Counted from the first letter of the stretch, positions 29,801-44,800 are shown. The stretch: 64,000 nt of DNA from Aphrocallistes beatrix (GCA_963281255.1 OY725499.1:3863148-3927147); one strand, 5' to 3'. Numbers and translations: made by a program. Notes: generated by a model from the letters alone, not told the origin.

Positions 29801-32800
29801 GATGGACGGGGTGACTGGACATGCACAAAAGGAGCTGACGAATAAAACATAAGTTTTAATTATATTATTATGTATCACATTGATACATATACTCAAAACA
29901 AATCAAAAACAAATCAACATCTATAGGGTGTCTCAAAAGTTCTGCAACAACCAATTTTACTTTGTTAATTTGACTAAGATCACTTGATTGTATTCCAAAT
30001 TAGCCTCCATAAATGAAATCTAGCACCCTTCTAGCATAGAAATGAGCTCAACTCATTACGCAAAAAACATTTCTTATAAAAATTTTAAATAATTACAGAC
30101 CAATTACTCCAAAATTTGGAGCTCAAAAGTGCAAAGTTTGAAGATCACTATTTTTCTAATGAAATATTACATTAATCACTTCTATATTCTGTAATTGATT
30201 CATAATACTAAAATAATATTATTACTTCTGAATTGTGTAGCAGTAATCTTCGATAAGAACGAGTATTTTAAAGTATAGCCATAAAATGTACCTGGGATGT
30301 GAGATTTTTTATTGAGTTAAAAAATATTCTTTACGAGACAATGAAATATATGATCCATCATTGCAAATAAATTGAGAAATACAGGCCATTGGAATGCAAA
30401 ATAATTAAGATAATCCTCTCTTATTTTTGATTAAAATGAGGTATCAGATGTTCGATCTATTTATCTATGTATAATACATTAGTAAAATTCGTTGCAGAAC
30501 TTTTGAGACACCCTGTAGTGGCAGTATTTGTTGCGTTTACTATTTAATCTTAATTAAGAAAACCTGGAAAACCTAAATTCACTCCGAATATATTTTGTTT
30601 GAATGTAAAGCTATTAAACTCACCGATCTTAAACTGTGAAGTCAGCTTCTGTGTTGCATTTTTCAACAATTCTCTCGAGGTTTCATAAGAAATATCATAA
30701 GTGCAGAGGAGATCCAGGATGATGAGTGACGGTACATAGTTTATGAGTTGTTTCAATATTGCGGATTCGCTAGATCTCAACAGTAGACGCTCATCCCCAG
30801 ACAGCATTATCTTGGAGAGGTTAGTGCTCACGAGAATGTTCACGAGGTCATCCATTACAGCTGAGTTCTTGGTTAGAGGTAATGTTATCCGATCGAAATC
30901 CTCCGACGTGACAATCTCCTTGCTCATTATCTCGATCGGATCGAAACTGGACTCCTGGACAAAATTAATATAAACAAACCCGTAAACAAATATTGGGATA
31001 GAATAAATAAATATAGTAACAAGTTGATAAGTAATTAGAATTCTTAAATGATAGATTAGTTGAAAATCGAACGGCTAAGCTATCACACAACTGTTGCATA
31101 ATTTTTGGTTAGTAATGTACCGTAGCATTTTCCATTGTAGCAAGTGATTTCAGTTCATGAATAACTGTACTTATGATATACATGCAGATAAAGATAATCT
31201 ATGAATGTTCAAAATGCAACAATCTCTACAAGCTACTAGGGGCCATTCTTAGCCTTAATATTTCTAGATCAAGTAAAAAGCGAAAAATGCTCCTTAGAGC
31301 AGGGGTTAGAACCTATGGTACGCGAACCTAAATTGATGGCACGCGGAGTTGAAAATATACTTGGGTCGACAGACCGACATATATGTATATTCAGGGGTCG
31401 GTTACCCTAGGCAGGCGTGCCACTGGCACACAAGGTCATAAATATACTGACATTATAGGTAATAAACTGGCACACTTCATTCAAAAGGTTGCCAGCCTCT
31501 GCCTTAGATTATGGCCATAAAATGGCCAGCAGTCTTCCCAGTTAAACTATCAAGGATCTTAAACTTAATCTCAAATACCATCACAGTCCATATCACGTCA
31601 TACCTCATCCTGTTTGGATACAGCTGTCATCTCGTTACCAATCGACTCAATCTTCTCAGCAAAATGAACAATTTGAGCGCCAATGTGTCCCTCTAACTTG
31701 AATATCTTAATCACCTCATACGCCGAGACAAAGTTTCCCAGTTTCAGACACATTTGCAGGAGGTTTTCAGGAGAAGACAGCATCTTCCTAACTATATTAT
31801 GATTGGAGCTATTATTTGCATATTTATCGCAGTTCCTTTTATGTTTCCGAACTGTGAGAGACGATTTTATTTTCGGTTTCGCTATTATTTCCTTGTCTTC
31901 TGTGTCTCCCTCATCCCCGGAATCTCCCAGCTTCAGCTTGGGAGAACTCGTTTTGTGTTTCTGTTCTCTGTCTGAGAGGAATACGACATCGGGTTTGGTG
32001 TATAGATGTCCTGTGCCAATAGTGATAGAAGAATGCCTCCTGTCCCCTGTAAATACATAAAGATGAATTCTATAATTAGCACAACGAAGATACAGAATTA
32101 CAGATATACAAATATAGTCGATTATCTCTGTGTATAATGGTACGTAGCTTTCTTAAACCTTGTCTGTCCAATTAATATTCAACCTGTCTGCCGGCCGCGC
32201 TGCAAAGCAAGTGAAGCGCGCTTATTAGTAATAAGCAGGCATAATTGTCAACCGCTATAAAACCCTGGATTAACAGAAAATCCCCAGACGCTTAACATTA
32301 ATACAAATTTATTTGTCAATAAATAATTTTCAGTGTTCTTATTACTCTTAAAGCAGATCATTCATATAGCCAATCCTTAGTACAAATCGAAGCATTGGTG
32401 GATTCATACTTGTAGATTGACTCAAAATCTGGGTAAAGTCAAAGAAATTGTAAGAAATGGTAAAGTCCCTATATGTAAAATCCAGGGTTATTGGCAGTAT
32501 GGACAAGATAAATATACACAATTGGTGGCTTGGGCATAGTTTTTTAACGTCGATCTTGGTGTAAAAATTACACCACGAATTTTGGGGTTTACACCACGAT
32601 TCATATTTTTTCTGACAAGACTAAATCAACCTGTAGCTAAAAAGATTCAAAAAACGTGATCCAGTGAACTCGGTTGATCTTAATATACTTGTGAATTTAC
32701 ACCCTTAAAAAACCCATGTCAACACGTTGGAAGCTAGTATCTATTATATTTTTGAGATTTGTTTACTTTATGTATATATTGTAAACAAAGTAAACATATA

Positions 32801-35800
32801 ATTTATCATACCGATCTGAAAATATGATATTCGAAATCCACACCCTTAAAACCCCATGTTGAAGGTTGGAAGCTACTCTCTAGCCTATTTTCAAAATTCG
32901 TCAAATGGTGTTAAAATATGTATATAAAGGTGTGAAAATATAACCTTTTTTATTGCAATACATTACGTATAATAAAATTGAGACATCTGTATAAGTTATT
33001 GCTTTAGAGTAGTATAAATAATAATTTGGAGTATTTGGAGTATTAATAACAACAATATGTAGCTAGGTAATACTGGAGATGACGATCTCTATGCAAGTAA
33101 TCATTTTGGTTCAATTTATTCAAGAACAAGAATCACAATCTAATAGAAAGAGAAAAGGAGAAACTGTAAGAGTAAAATTTATTATAATTATGAATTGTTT
33201 GATCATTTGAATCCATTCTTACCATTTTTGTTTAATAACTATCTTTCTTATTTGTATTTTACAACTTTAAGTTAACAAAATCAGCTTGGGATAGGGTTGC
33301 ATATAACTGAGATTGAATGCTAACAAGCTAAACGGATCGTTGATAAGTCTCTTCTAGAGGATTAGTTTTCATTAGATATTAGCCTCGCTGTAATACCCCT
33401 CATACAGATATGCATGATTTCAGGAATATATCTAAGTAATATTGAACTTTGATTTTCAATATTACATTTATGAAATAACACAGATTCATTCATGTGCAGC
33501 TGAAATTTAATAGAATTGGACAGCAGTACTGTTGAGCTAAGTTTCTGATTACTTTCAGTCTTATTCGTATGACTGCATTGTTATACTAATAATTTTTCAG
33601 TTTCATTTTTAAATAATTAGTCAGTTAAATATTTATGTGAATTCTTAAGCTGAATATTATCTTCTGAATATTTTCTGCACGCATGTGAGTGTAACCAATT
33701 CTTTTCTACAAAATTAGAGTCCTTGAACAAAGCAGTCAAATAATTGATTCATTAGTCTTAGCTCATAGTTTTGTATTAGTAGCAGTTTCCATTCATTATT
33801 TTATATTTTATGTTAATTTACTTTAGCACATCGAAAAGGAAAACATTTTGTTCCTCTTTACTAAACCTGAACCAGACTTTGCGACTGCACACCTTGTAAG
33901 TTCTATCTTTATCAATTTACATTTCTACAGATATTTATTGATGTACAACATTATTATTTTAGTAATAAAGTAACATTAGTAAAGTAAATACTATTTAGTT
34001 CAATCTGGCTTCAAAATTCATTTTCTTAACATTCAACTTGCTCACTTTGTAAGTTTTCAACCTAATTACTCTACTTCAATATTTAGTATTTTCAGCATTT
34101 GCTACCCTATGTTACATATCACGAGTTATCACCATTGTATCTGATGGCATTGGTGGTACGAGGTGGCACAGTTCGAAAATGTTCAATTCAGAATGAACTG
34201 ATGATGTGTTGAATACTCTGATACACTCATTATTAGCCACGTGATTTCACTAATTTTTTATATTTCTAAATTTTTTCGCCTTCTAATCATCTATCAAGTA
34301 GCTGTTCTCCATACATCTAGATAATCTCTAATTCCTTACTCTACCTTTACATCATTTCACTGAACTTCTAATGGATTATGAAGAATTTTAAATTAAAGCT
34401 TATGTAGCAATTTTGGACACTTATAAACCTAGTGGTATATCAGCATCTTGTAATGTTAGTTGATTACAATGGAGAATCATTATTCCTAAAAAGATTTCAC
34501 AGCCACCATACAAATATATTTTTCTGAAGAGTATTAATGCGTGTGTTTTGTTCAGTTATTAAGTACAAATAATGGAATTTGTTTAGGGAAGATTCATTGA
34601 CAATGTGGGATCATCAGAAAATGAGAGATCTCTGTATGAAGTCATAATTTCGATTTACTTGTACGTACGGTTGCTTATCATTTACCTTCTTAAACTATAC
34701 ACAGTTCCCTAATATACTCCAACCTGGTTCCATAGACCCCTTAGTGGTCCACAGGATTATAAAATTTGAATTACGGTAAATAGGAGGTGTCCCATAGAAT
34801 ATAGGAAATCGCTATAGGGATCCACTGCAGGGACGGTCCTAGGGGGGAGGCATCAGAGGATTTGCCCCGAGTTTGATTTCTTTGGGCCCGCCTCACCCTG
34901 TGCTTGGAAAATTCCTGTGATAATTATTTTCTCGATTTTCTCCATTGTGTATGATGGCATTGGTTTTACGAAGTGGCTCAATTTGAAAATGTTCAACTTT
35001 GTGGGAGAGAAATCGAGTGGAAATCATATATAGTGAGCATTTGAATGTGGAGAATTCGAATTTTGAGTTAAATTAAGTGTATCTCTTACAAATTAAATGC
35101 CCTTGACTCTTTAAATAGCTAGCTTAGTACTATAACTATTTGTATTGTAAATTTTGGGGTGTACGAATTCCTTTTGTCCAAATACGTAGTGTATGTATAT
35201 ATATATACAGTCAGGGTCGCCTATTATGAACACCTTGGGGACCAAAAAGTCTGTTCATAATAGAGAGGCTTCATATTAAGCGAACTCGACCTAATACAAA
35301 TCCTATGGAACCTGTTGAATTGGGACCAGAGAGTTAGTTCATAATAAACGAATGTTCATAATAAGCGGGTTCATAATAAGCAAACCTGACTGTACTGAAT
35401 ACTGAACTGAGAGCAGGCTAAAGAAAAAGTATAAATATAGCTGCAGCAATCTCAATAAGTAAAACGAACTTCAATAACAGCACAGAATGGCATACACTGA
35501 TGCTATACAGTCTACAACTCAGGAATATTCTCAAGTAAATACTCTTAAAGATGTTACAGAGATAACAATACTAGCAGAACCTATCGATGTCACTGCAAGA
35601 ATAGGCACATACGTCAACTTTTATGCAAAAGTAGAAGCAAATAAGCCAAAGTATCAATGGTATGATAAGTACGGCGATTCAATAGAACGCAAATGCAAGA
35701 GCAACCTTACCTTTGAACCAATCAAAGAAGAAGATTTCGGTTTCTATCGACTGGAAATTATAGATGAAATAACTAATCAAGCTGTGTTGACAAGATGGGC

Positions 35801-38800
35801 AGAACTGAAGAAAGCACAGCCTAGAGTAACTCAGTCAGACATGAATGAATACCAGCAGGTAGAGCCTAGTCTGATCCGTACTGAACCTCTTCCTCAATCC
35901 TCTCCTGTGCAAGAGAAGAGGAAGATACACACAGAATATCTGCCTCAACATCAACTAGAACAGCTGACACCTGTGCTACTGATACAACCTGAAGGAGGAG
36001 CATACTCACGAGGATCTAGAATAACTCTCACTGCTCACTTCGAGAATGCTACTCACTATCAGTGGTACAAGGATGGAGTGAAGCTAGAAGGATGTGTTGG
36101 AAACACTCTCTTCATCAACAATGCAAACCTAGGAAATACTGGAGATTACGATCTCTATGCAAGTAACCATTTTGGTTCTATTTATTCAAGAACAAGAATC
36201 ATAATCTACTAAAAAGAGAAATTGAAAGATTAAAAATCCTAAAAGTCTCATATGTTGCAGTATTTTTTATTATAATTATGAGTTGTTTTATCATTTGAAT
36301 TCATTCTTACCATTTTTGTCTAATTTTAGCTACCTTTCTTATTTGTACATTTCCCTCTTGCATTAGTCAATGAATGTAATATTAACTCAAAATCTGAGTC
36401 ATACCATACTCTACTTTAAATTCCAACTTATCCTCGGATATCAGTGTTAGATTGTTTATAATGGTTTGAACCTGAAACAACTGGAAATATTTGCAACTCG
36501 TTTTAGTATATATATATATATATATATAGGCGCCCAAAGGACGCCTCCGGCTACACTTTGTGTCCGTCAGCCGTGCAGCGCAAGCAAGCGAAGCGTGCTT
36601 GTTAGTATTGAAATTCCACATTTCTGATCAAAATATACAGTCTCTTATTTAGATTTTACAACTTTGGATCTTTTCTATAATATTTTATACACTAATTCTG
36701 TTTTCGTTGAATTGATTGAAGAACTAGAAAGTCGTAAGAAATGAAAATTGGCAAATGATGAATCTAACAAGTTTCGTTTCATGCCTCTCCCAGGGACCAA
36801 CAACAAAAAATTAAAACCTCTTCGATACATCATAAATGACTTTCACAGCAAATGTCGCAAATAAGTAGAACACTTGATTACAGTCATTGCAGCGAATGCA
36901 TCGTGTAGAAAGTTTAACCTGGAAAAACATAGCAAAACTACTGAGATCTTATATGATTTATAAATATTTAGCTAGCGTGGTTATATTCAAATCTTTTGGA
37001 ATACGCTTTCGATCCCCTCGTACTGCTAAAGAAATTCAGAGAATGTGTTTTGGGTAGTTTCTTGACAATTAAATGGTGTTATAGTATCACTTTAAGGGCT
37101 CAATTAACATGAAGTAATACAGTATCAAGTATAGCAAGGTTATTCTATAATTAGACTGAAGCGAAAATCCCTACCTTTACACTTTCCAATGACAAACAAG
37201 CTTAAAATGCTCTCGCGGAGTAGGTGGTCTACTAAGCTAGTTTTCAGTGCAAAGCATTTTGTATAATCGTGATTCTTAATACAAATCATTTCAAGTACAA
37301 TCAAACCACTCTGTATTGAACACCTGGACCCGACAATCCGACATTTTGTTCAAATATGTCTGAGGGCAGCAGTTTGATAGGTAAAATGGGTCATAGGTCA
37401 CACCCATTTATAGCTCTGCTATTGAATATGTTGGGACGTCGAACGCGTGAAAGGTTTGGTTGACGTTGGAGTCAGTCAAGTGAGGGAGCGAACTATATAT
37501 CAGGCACAATATCAGAGTTTGAAGAATTGGACAGTCACAGCTAAAGAAACTAGCAAAGTAATGAACTCATGATATGCATGTGGTATAAAACTCAATAATT
37601 CACTGAGGCACTTTAATTAATTTATGGGAAGAACTGTAGTTCCTCATAATGATACTAATAATATTTTATGTATCTAATGTAAACAAATAATTTATCATTT
37701 AGATTTGAAAATATGATATTCAAAATTTTTTATTTCGTGCACCCTTTAGACCCGGCGCTTATTTTTTACGGGTCACTTTAAAAATTAGGCTCCGCCTTAC
37801 GGGCCACAAATCATAGATCGCCTCTGGCTTTAGTTAAATTCTATATGGTGTTTAGAAAAAACAATTATTATCTGACGATTGAAGCACGTCAATCTACTGT
37901 ATACATATGAATAATGAAAACAAGTGAATTATCCGCGGGCCATAGTTTGAGCACCCTTGTTCTACACTAATCGATCTATCGATATCAGAATTCGGCTTAA
38001 TACATGTCCCTTAGATGAATGATTTTAAATTCTAACTATGGTGGTTAACATCAAAACTTTCGGAATACCCTTTGATAGGTAACGTAGTATTACTAGAGAA
38101 TTTAGATATTGAATATGGTAAAATTAACAATCAATACATTTTTTTTTAAAAATAAGGGCATCGGATAGATACCCAGAGCATAGAGCTCAACTTACCTGTA
38201 TTTAGTTTTGTTTGAAGTTTTGTAAAGTAGTTTTATAAGCACTGAATTTAGTGCACGCTAGCTTATAATACAGTTTCATTGCAATCACGTTATGGGTCTG
38301 TTTTAATAAAGAAATTCTAAATAGCGTTAATTTCAAAGTAAGTATGGACGTATGGAATTGCATGAATAGGACAATTGTTGAATTATATCACTTCAATGTA
38401 GTTGTAGTGTTTCAAGGACATACTACTACTTGTAGTATGAATTAAGAAATCAATAACGTTTTGTGATAAAAAAAGAAGATTAGATGGGTCAGTTGTTTTG
38501 ATATACCAAAGAGCTGGATGGGAAAAGCATTTTCTGTGTAGAGATTAGTTTTCAATGACTCATCTTGCATGGGATTCAAGGATGTTGATTCCAAAATATT
38601 ATTCTCGTTCCATGGTAAATAATTTTTCGTTCACGAATATGCCTTGTATAGAGTACACGCATTCCAAAAAAAGGCTGAAGATTCTAATCAAATTAGATTC
38701 TGAAGAGACATATTTTTAAACAATTAATTTTTGTATAATAAGCAAGTTTACGTATGTGATCAGGGGCGGATCCAGAATTTCACGAAAGGGGGGCCCAAAG

Positions 38801-41800
38801 CATTAATAAGAATAATTATATTAAAACCCATATCGAATGACCATTTACAATACTATACTAAGATTCATAATATTTTTTAGTATGTAATACTGTGCCACTG
38901 TATTACCACTAGAGACTGAAAACTAGCAGCTGCTGATGGCTAGCACTCAGTCTCATCACCTGCGTTATCTAATAGATTTCTTAACTTCATCAAGCGTGGT
39001 CTTTTGATGGCAAACCGATCTACAATCTCAGAATACGTGAGATTAATGTCTTTGTGGAATAAAGAAGAATTAAATCATTTAATCGTTCTTCACCCATTGA
39101 GCTACGGAGTTCCGTCTTTACCAGGGTTGGCTAATTAAACCCACCCCCCGGGTTAAACCCGGGCTGGGCAAAACCCCCTTTTGTGGGTTAAACTGGGTTA
39201 AAGTGGGTTTTATTCTAATGTACTTGTAAATCAAGTTAATTTTAGCGATATCAATTGTTTGGATTAAAAATCCTTATACTGCAAGTATTATATTGAGATT
39301 CCGTAATGATATTTTTAATAAGACCTGATGTACGAACATGGAATTTCTTAAAAGTTACAACAATCTGAGGTGCTTTAAGTAAACAATCAAAAGATACTAT
39401 TATATAGAGCAGTCTGTTCATCTACTCTAATCATAGCAGGTACTACATGTATAATGGCTAGTTTTGTTGGTGGCCCAGTGATCTTGTTCAAAGCTTTTTT
39501 TCTAAAAGTAGAAGGTCCAAGGTGAGGCGCATAAATGCTTCTATCGAGCGGATATTTTCTAACTTTAGTTTAGTCCAGAACAAACATTGAAATAGATTAG
39601 ACTTAGAGAACCAGCAAAATTGGTAACCTATTATCGGGAATTGAGAGGTTCAGTGGAATTTGAATGGTGATTTGCTTTTCATTTGTTTTGATTTTCATTA
39701 GTGTATTAGGTTTTGATATGCACCTCTTACAATAAATACGCTAATATAATTAATTATATCGTTGAATTTGAAAACAAAGACAATAACTGGGAAAATCCGT
39801 TTCTGAAGAATAAAACCCGTTTTAACCCGGGTTAAACTAATTAAACCCGGGTTTAACCCACTGGGCTGGGCAAAACCTATTTAACCCGGGTTAAATTCCA
39901 ACCCTGGTCTTTACATATGCCAGGGCAGAATTGGCCCTCTCAACAGTAGCAGATGTCCCCATGCGCAGACCAATCTGGAAAGGGTCGCCTTTCTAGATTG
40001 GCCTAAAGAAAATGGGGCCCCCAAATATGTAACAAGGAATATACTACTACGAGAACGAGTGCATTAGGCTAGTCCTCGAAGGGGGGCCCCCCTGGATCCG
40101 CCTATGGTGATAGAAGAAACTCAACTAACAGAGAGTGTCTGTCAGCATTTTGCTCATAGAGTTCTATAATTATACATTTGTTTGCAGGAAAACTAATACT
40201 TTATCTATTCACATTATTTAATCATTCAAAACAGAACCAAATAATTTGGTCTACTAATGCATACCTGCATCAATCTCGTCTTCTTCATTACTGAAGTCTA
40301 GGTCACTAGAACTCTGTGTCTCCGACTCAAAGCTAAGTCCCAACTCCCACTTGCGACACAAGGTCTGCTCTTCGCTGAGAGGAATGCCGCTCTCGTCGAG
40401 AGAGGAGGACATGGCCTCTGTGGTGGTGACCAGCTTGTACCTCCAGCTAGCCTCGTTGATGCACTTCTCTAGCTGAGTGTGGCGGGAGTGAAGAGAGTCA
40501 GAAGGAATGGAAGAGTACACAGACTGCTCTTGCTCAGGACCTAAGCAGAAGTAAGCTACAATATAACTACAGTAGGACTACAGTAGAACCATGTTAATAC
40601 AAACACTGTCGAAATATGTTCGTATTATCCGGAATTCATTTTAACTCGAGTGATTTACATGTACAGTCGACACCGGATTTTTTTTTACTCTCGGATTTTT
40701 TTGACTGTTTTTGGTGCTAAAATCTGAGTTTCAGGTACAGTATAGACATCGGGATTTTTTGACATTTTTCCATGCAAATGGTGCGTCAAAAACCCCTACT
40801 GTATTTTCGTCCGTATGTGAAAAAATATCTGTTCGCATTAACGAGGTTCTCCTGTAGCTTAAAATATCAGTCCAGTATAACTGAGTGCAATGCATTTACT
40901 CTGATCCGTGGGTGTAGAGTCCCTCCTCAGTGCATATCTCGAGCTCTGTATATCGTAGATAGCCTCCTTCAACAGCTGCAGCATCTTCTCCATCATGGGC
41001 CGGGACAGCAAGAACCCGGTCGCGGCGGGATCAACTCGTTTCTCCCTCGCGAGAGAACTAGTGGAGCCTGTCAGGGTGGAGGAACGTTCTAAGCTCGACT
41101 CTCCGTCTCCGTTGGACGTAGCGGAGACATTCTGTTTGTACCCCAAATTTCTTGAAATGGACAGGGTAAGGTACTCCTTAAGATCGCATCTAGGAATAGA
41201 GAATAGTGTGAAAGATTATCAGTTCCAATTTTTTCTTGTTTTCTGTGAGTATAGAACATAAATGACTAAGTTGAGTGTTAAGATTTAGATGTGTAACAAG
41301 GGCACTTTTAGAATCTCAGAATATCCTTAATTTAAGACTGGGTACATTGCTTTTGATAACCCGGCAGTTTTTTCCCTACTGATTAATCTTTTTAATTAAA
41401 AAGTTTTTTAACTGTAAACTACCTTCGCATGATGGCTTTGCTTGCATAATATCTCACACATCTCATACGATTGATAGTACTGAGCTTAGATAAGGAATAT
41501 ATTAGTTTCTCTAGCTGTTATGCTATATATAGTATTTTTCAATATGATTTGCTCAAGTAATGATATGGCATAGTAGTCAATACTCAGCAGTGTGGTGTGA
41601 TAAACTTACCGTTGTTCTTTTTTCCCTACATTGAAAGTGTACTGTATTTTACGGGTAAATGTGGTCCAAATTGATTGATTATAAAAGAAATACAGACGTT
41701 AGATTTTCAACCTCAAAAATTAAATTGGCTCAGTTTTACAAAAAGTCAAAACAATACTTTCGCTTGATTCTGAAACATTAAACGAATACAAATATGATGT

Positions 41801-44800
41801 CAATGGATTCTACACCTTCCTATACTCCTCCTGCAATACTTGCACAACCTGGACCTGTGATACAATGCTATCTCGGAGGATTAGTGACGATCAAGGTCGG
41901 TGTATCTGGATTCAATCTCTCCTTCAACTGGGAACAAATCTTAGGAGACAATGTCGCGTTCATTGGAAAAACAAATGAGCCTCATTTGATCCTCGGACCC
42001 ATCAATCAGCATCACCTCAACTCTCAATACAGGATGATAGCTATTGACCAGTATGGGCAATTCGTGGTTACAAAAACTACGCGTTTAGAGCTGAAACAAT
42101 CTGAACAGACTCATCATGAATCTATCACGAGAACTTTCCAGTCAGACCACATCCCTCGACAGCATAGGAACCCATTCACGGGTATGCTGGACAGGCCTAG
42201 CAATCGAGAATTTGAAAGAACGCTCTCAGCATACAATTCTGCTAATAATATTCCACCTCCTGAAATCGACTTTGGAGATATTATCAAGAGAAGTGAAAAG
42301 TGTAATGAAAAGTTGGACAGTTTAATTGTTACTGCAAATCAGAAACTTAAAAGGTTGGATTCAAAAGAGAATCCCATCGACTTTGGAGATATTCTCAAGC
42401 CAAGTGAAAAGCTTCATGAAAAGTTGAACCTTTTTAATTATACTGCAAATCAGAGACTTAAAAGGTTGATTTCAAAAGAGAATTCCATCGACATTGGCTA
42501 CTCTCCTAGGTACACTGTCCAACCTCAAGATCAAGAGGTCCAGAAAGGAGGCAGTATCAAGGTTGAAAGTCTTGCAATATGTGTTAACACATACCGCTGG
42601 TATCATGACGGTAACCCCTTGAATTGCATGGATAGCACTCTGTGGATATGGAATGTTGGGTTTGAAGATGCTGGACTCTATTCTGTCGTGGCTACCAACA
42701 AACACGGATTCACTGAGTCTAGAGTTATTAGAGTTACAGTCCACTGATCATGGGCATAGTACTAGCACACCTCTACTATTAATGCAGTATTTTTCTGACA
42801 AAAATGTATTAATTTAATAATTTCTTCATATCTCCTTGTTTCTATAATTTATACGTTCCTATGCTTGGATATTGAAACTAGATTAATTTTACATGGACTA
42901 CTTGGTATATACTTCAGTAAAAAATTATGTTAGAATATCCTCGTACATAAAATTACTTAAGTAATTAAAAATTGTATTTGTAATTGGATCTTAAACATTG
43001 TTTATCCTGCATTGGTTAATGGTGAAGGATAAGCTGGTCCAGGTATTGGACAACACTAAACGACAGTAAATGGCATACTTATCTAAACCAATATATAATT
43101 AAGGTCCAAAAGAAATATAAATTTCTTGGTACATAGTAGGATCAAACTTTTGAGAATTCTTCGCTCGCATTTATATTAGGGTTGCTTTGCTGAGCTTGTA
43201 TAAGCTTAGTACCATGGCTGTATAAGCTTAGTACATGGCTGTATAAGCTTAGTACATGGCTGTAGGACGGTGAGGTAGCTTACTTCCAGCCAGAGGCGTA
43301 GCCAGGGTGCGGCACATGGGGCCTAGGCCGCAACCTCAAAGGCTGTGCCCACTAAAATTTCACAAATTAGCATTGGGTGCTGCAACCCTCTCACGGAATT
43401 GCCGCACCCTAAAAATTGGGCTGGCTACGCCTCTGCTTCCAGCATGCTTGCAAAATTCCCTTGTTACAGATTACCACCAACATTTGTATGTATTATCTCA
43501 ATACTTCTGATTTTGTTGCATTTCAGAATTACTTCTATTGGCGCTTTATTTGCTTTTCCAGATTTTAATTGGGAGTTTGCAGACTTATGAGTGATACAAT
43601 GACGAACTTGAGTATTCAAGTTTGTTAGCTTTAGAATGCCTGATCATAAATAAGGCTTGAAAAAGTAAGATCTTAATTTCTTTCTGAAATATATTTATAC
43701 CTGATAATGTATTCATTTCTCCTACTCTATACACAACATAGTAACTTGAGAGAAATAATCCATCCTTTCTACCTAAATAGACAAGCACTACATATATGCA
43801 CAAGTATAATGCTTAGTCGAATGCTGAGAAGCATACTATGTTTGCGATGAAATTGAATCTTACAAAAATAACAATAACAAGATTACTCAGCAACTATTTA
43901 TACAAATTGATTGAGTAGTTATATCATATTCACAGTCTATCTCCTGTGTAGTCTATTCTGTGTAGAAAATTGTGCAATCTAGTAGATGCAATGAGAACAT
44001 GTCTTGTTCTGTTTGATGTGTAGAATCATTGAGTATCGAGGGAAAGTTTTTGTTGGGACAATCAGTAGATATCCTTTTCTACCAATCATATACTCGTATA
44101 TATTAGTACATAACCATACTTATTGGTCATTGAAAGCAATAGATGCAATACTTTGTGCTTAGTAGAAAGTTCACACATTCAATCTCAGCTACAAGTATAA
44201 CTTGAAAATACAATTCAATTTATACATAATTTATTCTAATATTAACACTAGAAAATGTACTCAAAACCTTTTGAAATTACTCCTTATAGTGAAATAACGA
44301 GTTTACAAGGAAAAAAACGCAAAAAGTCTTTTCAAAATATTCACAATCTCACACCCCAATCCGGAGTTCTCAATTATGACCTTGGGAGCGTGAAGAGTTC
44401 ATATGTCCCTCCCACTCAACCACTTCAAAATAATGGGCTCACACTGAATTACGGCTGTCCTAACCTCATCTCCAATAGGCCTACACCTGTTATATCAGTG
44501 CAACCAGAGCCCGTAATAGAATGCTACCTAGGAGGCTATGCTACTATAATGGTGGGAGTATCTGGGTGTACTTCCTTCCGATGGGAAGAGACATGTGGAA
44601 GCAATGTGACTTATTTGAGAGAAACACCTCGACCAATGTTGACTCTATTTCCCATCAGCTACCATCATCTCAACTGTCAATACAGAATGCTAGCCACAGA
44701 TCAGTACGGAAACAGTGTTGTTACGCAAACGTCTCGTTTTACTCTAAAACAACAACTTAAATAATTAAATTTTTCTCCTTATTATGTTGTTATTCAATAT

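Larger units (their letters stand above)
36213..40264. other. downstream half of the 8.2-kb ZFYVE26 intron
   Basis: After the Ig gene: GC hairpin repeat, hAT fragment (37.7-38.0 kb) and the nested hAT pair. 36.65-37.7 kb and 38.0-38.75 kb show nothing recognisable. Confidence 0.55.
42748..44254. other. spacer between paired Ig genes
   Basis: Carries the 23-bp tandem repeat and the hAT-type MITE at 43.3 kb. Otherwise unremarkable AT-rich DNA; frames across 43307-43590 are inside the MITE. Confidence 0.6.

Noticed and set aside
36382..36621. Minus 79-codon frame
   Set aside because: Built from a (TA)n run and the GC-rich hairpin repeat.
40772..41261. Plus-strand frames opposite 40900-41189
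   Set aside because: Shadows of the GC-rich ZFYVE26 exon on the minus strand, whose frame fits the splice phases.
43307..43590. Plus-strand frames near 43.3-43.6 kb
   Set aside because: They start inside a hAT-type MITE and run through its inverted ends.
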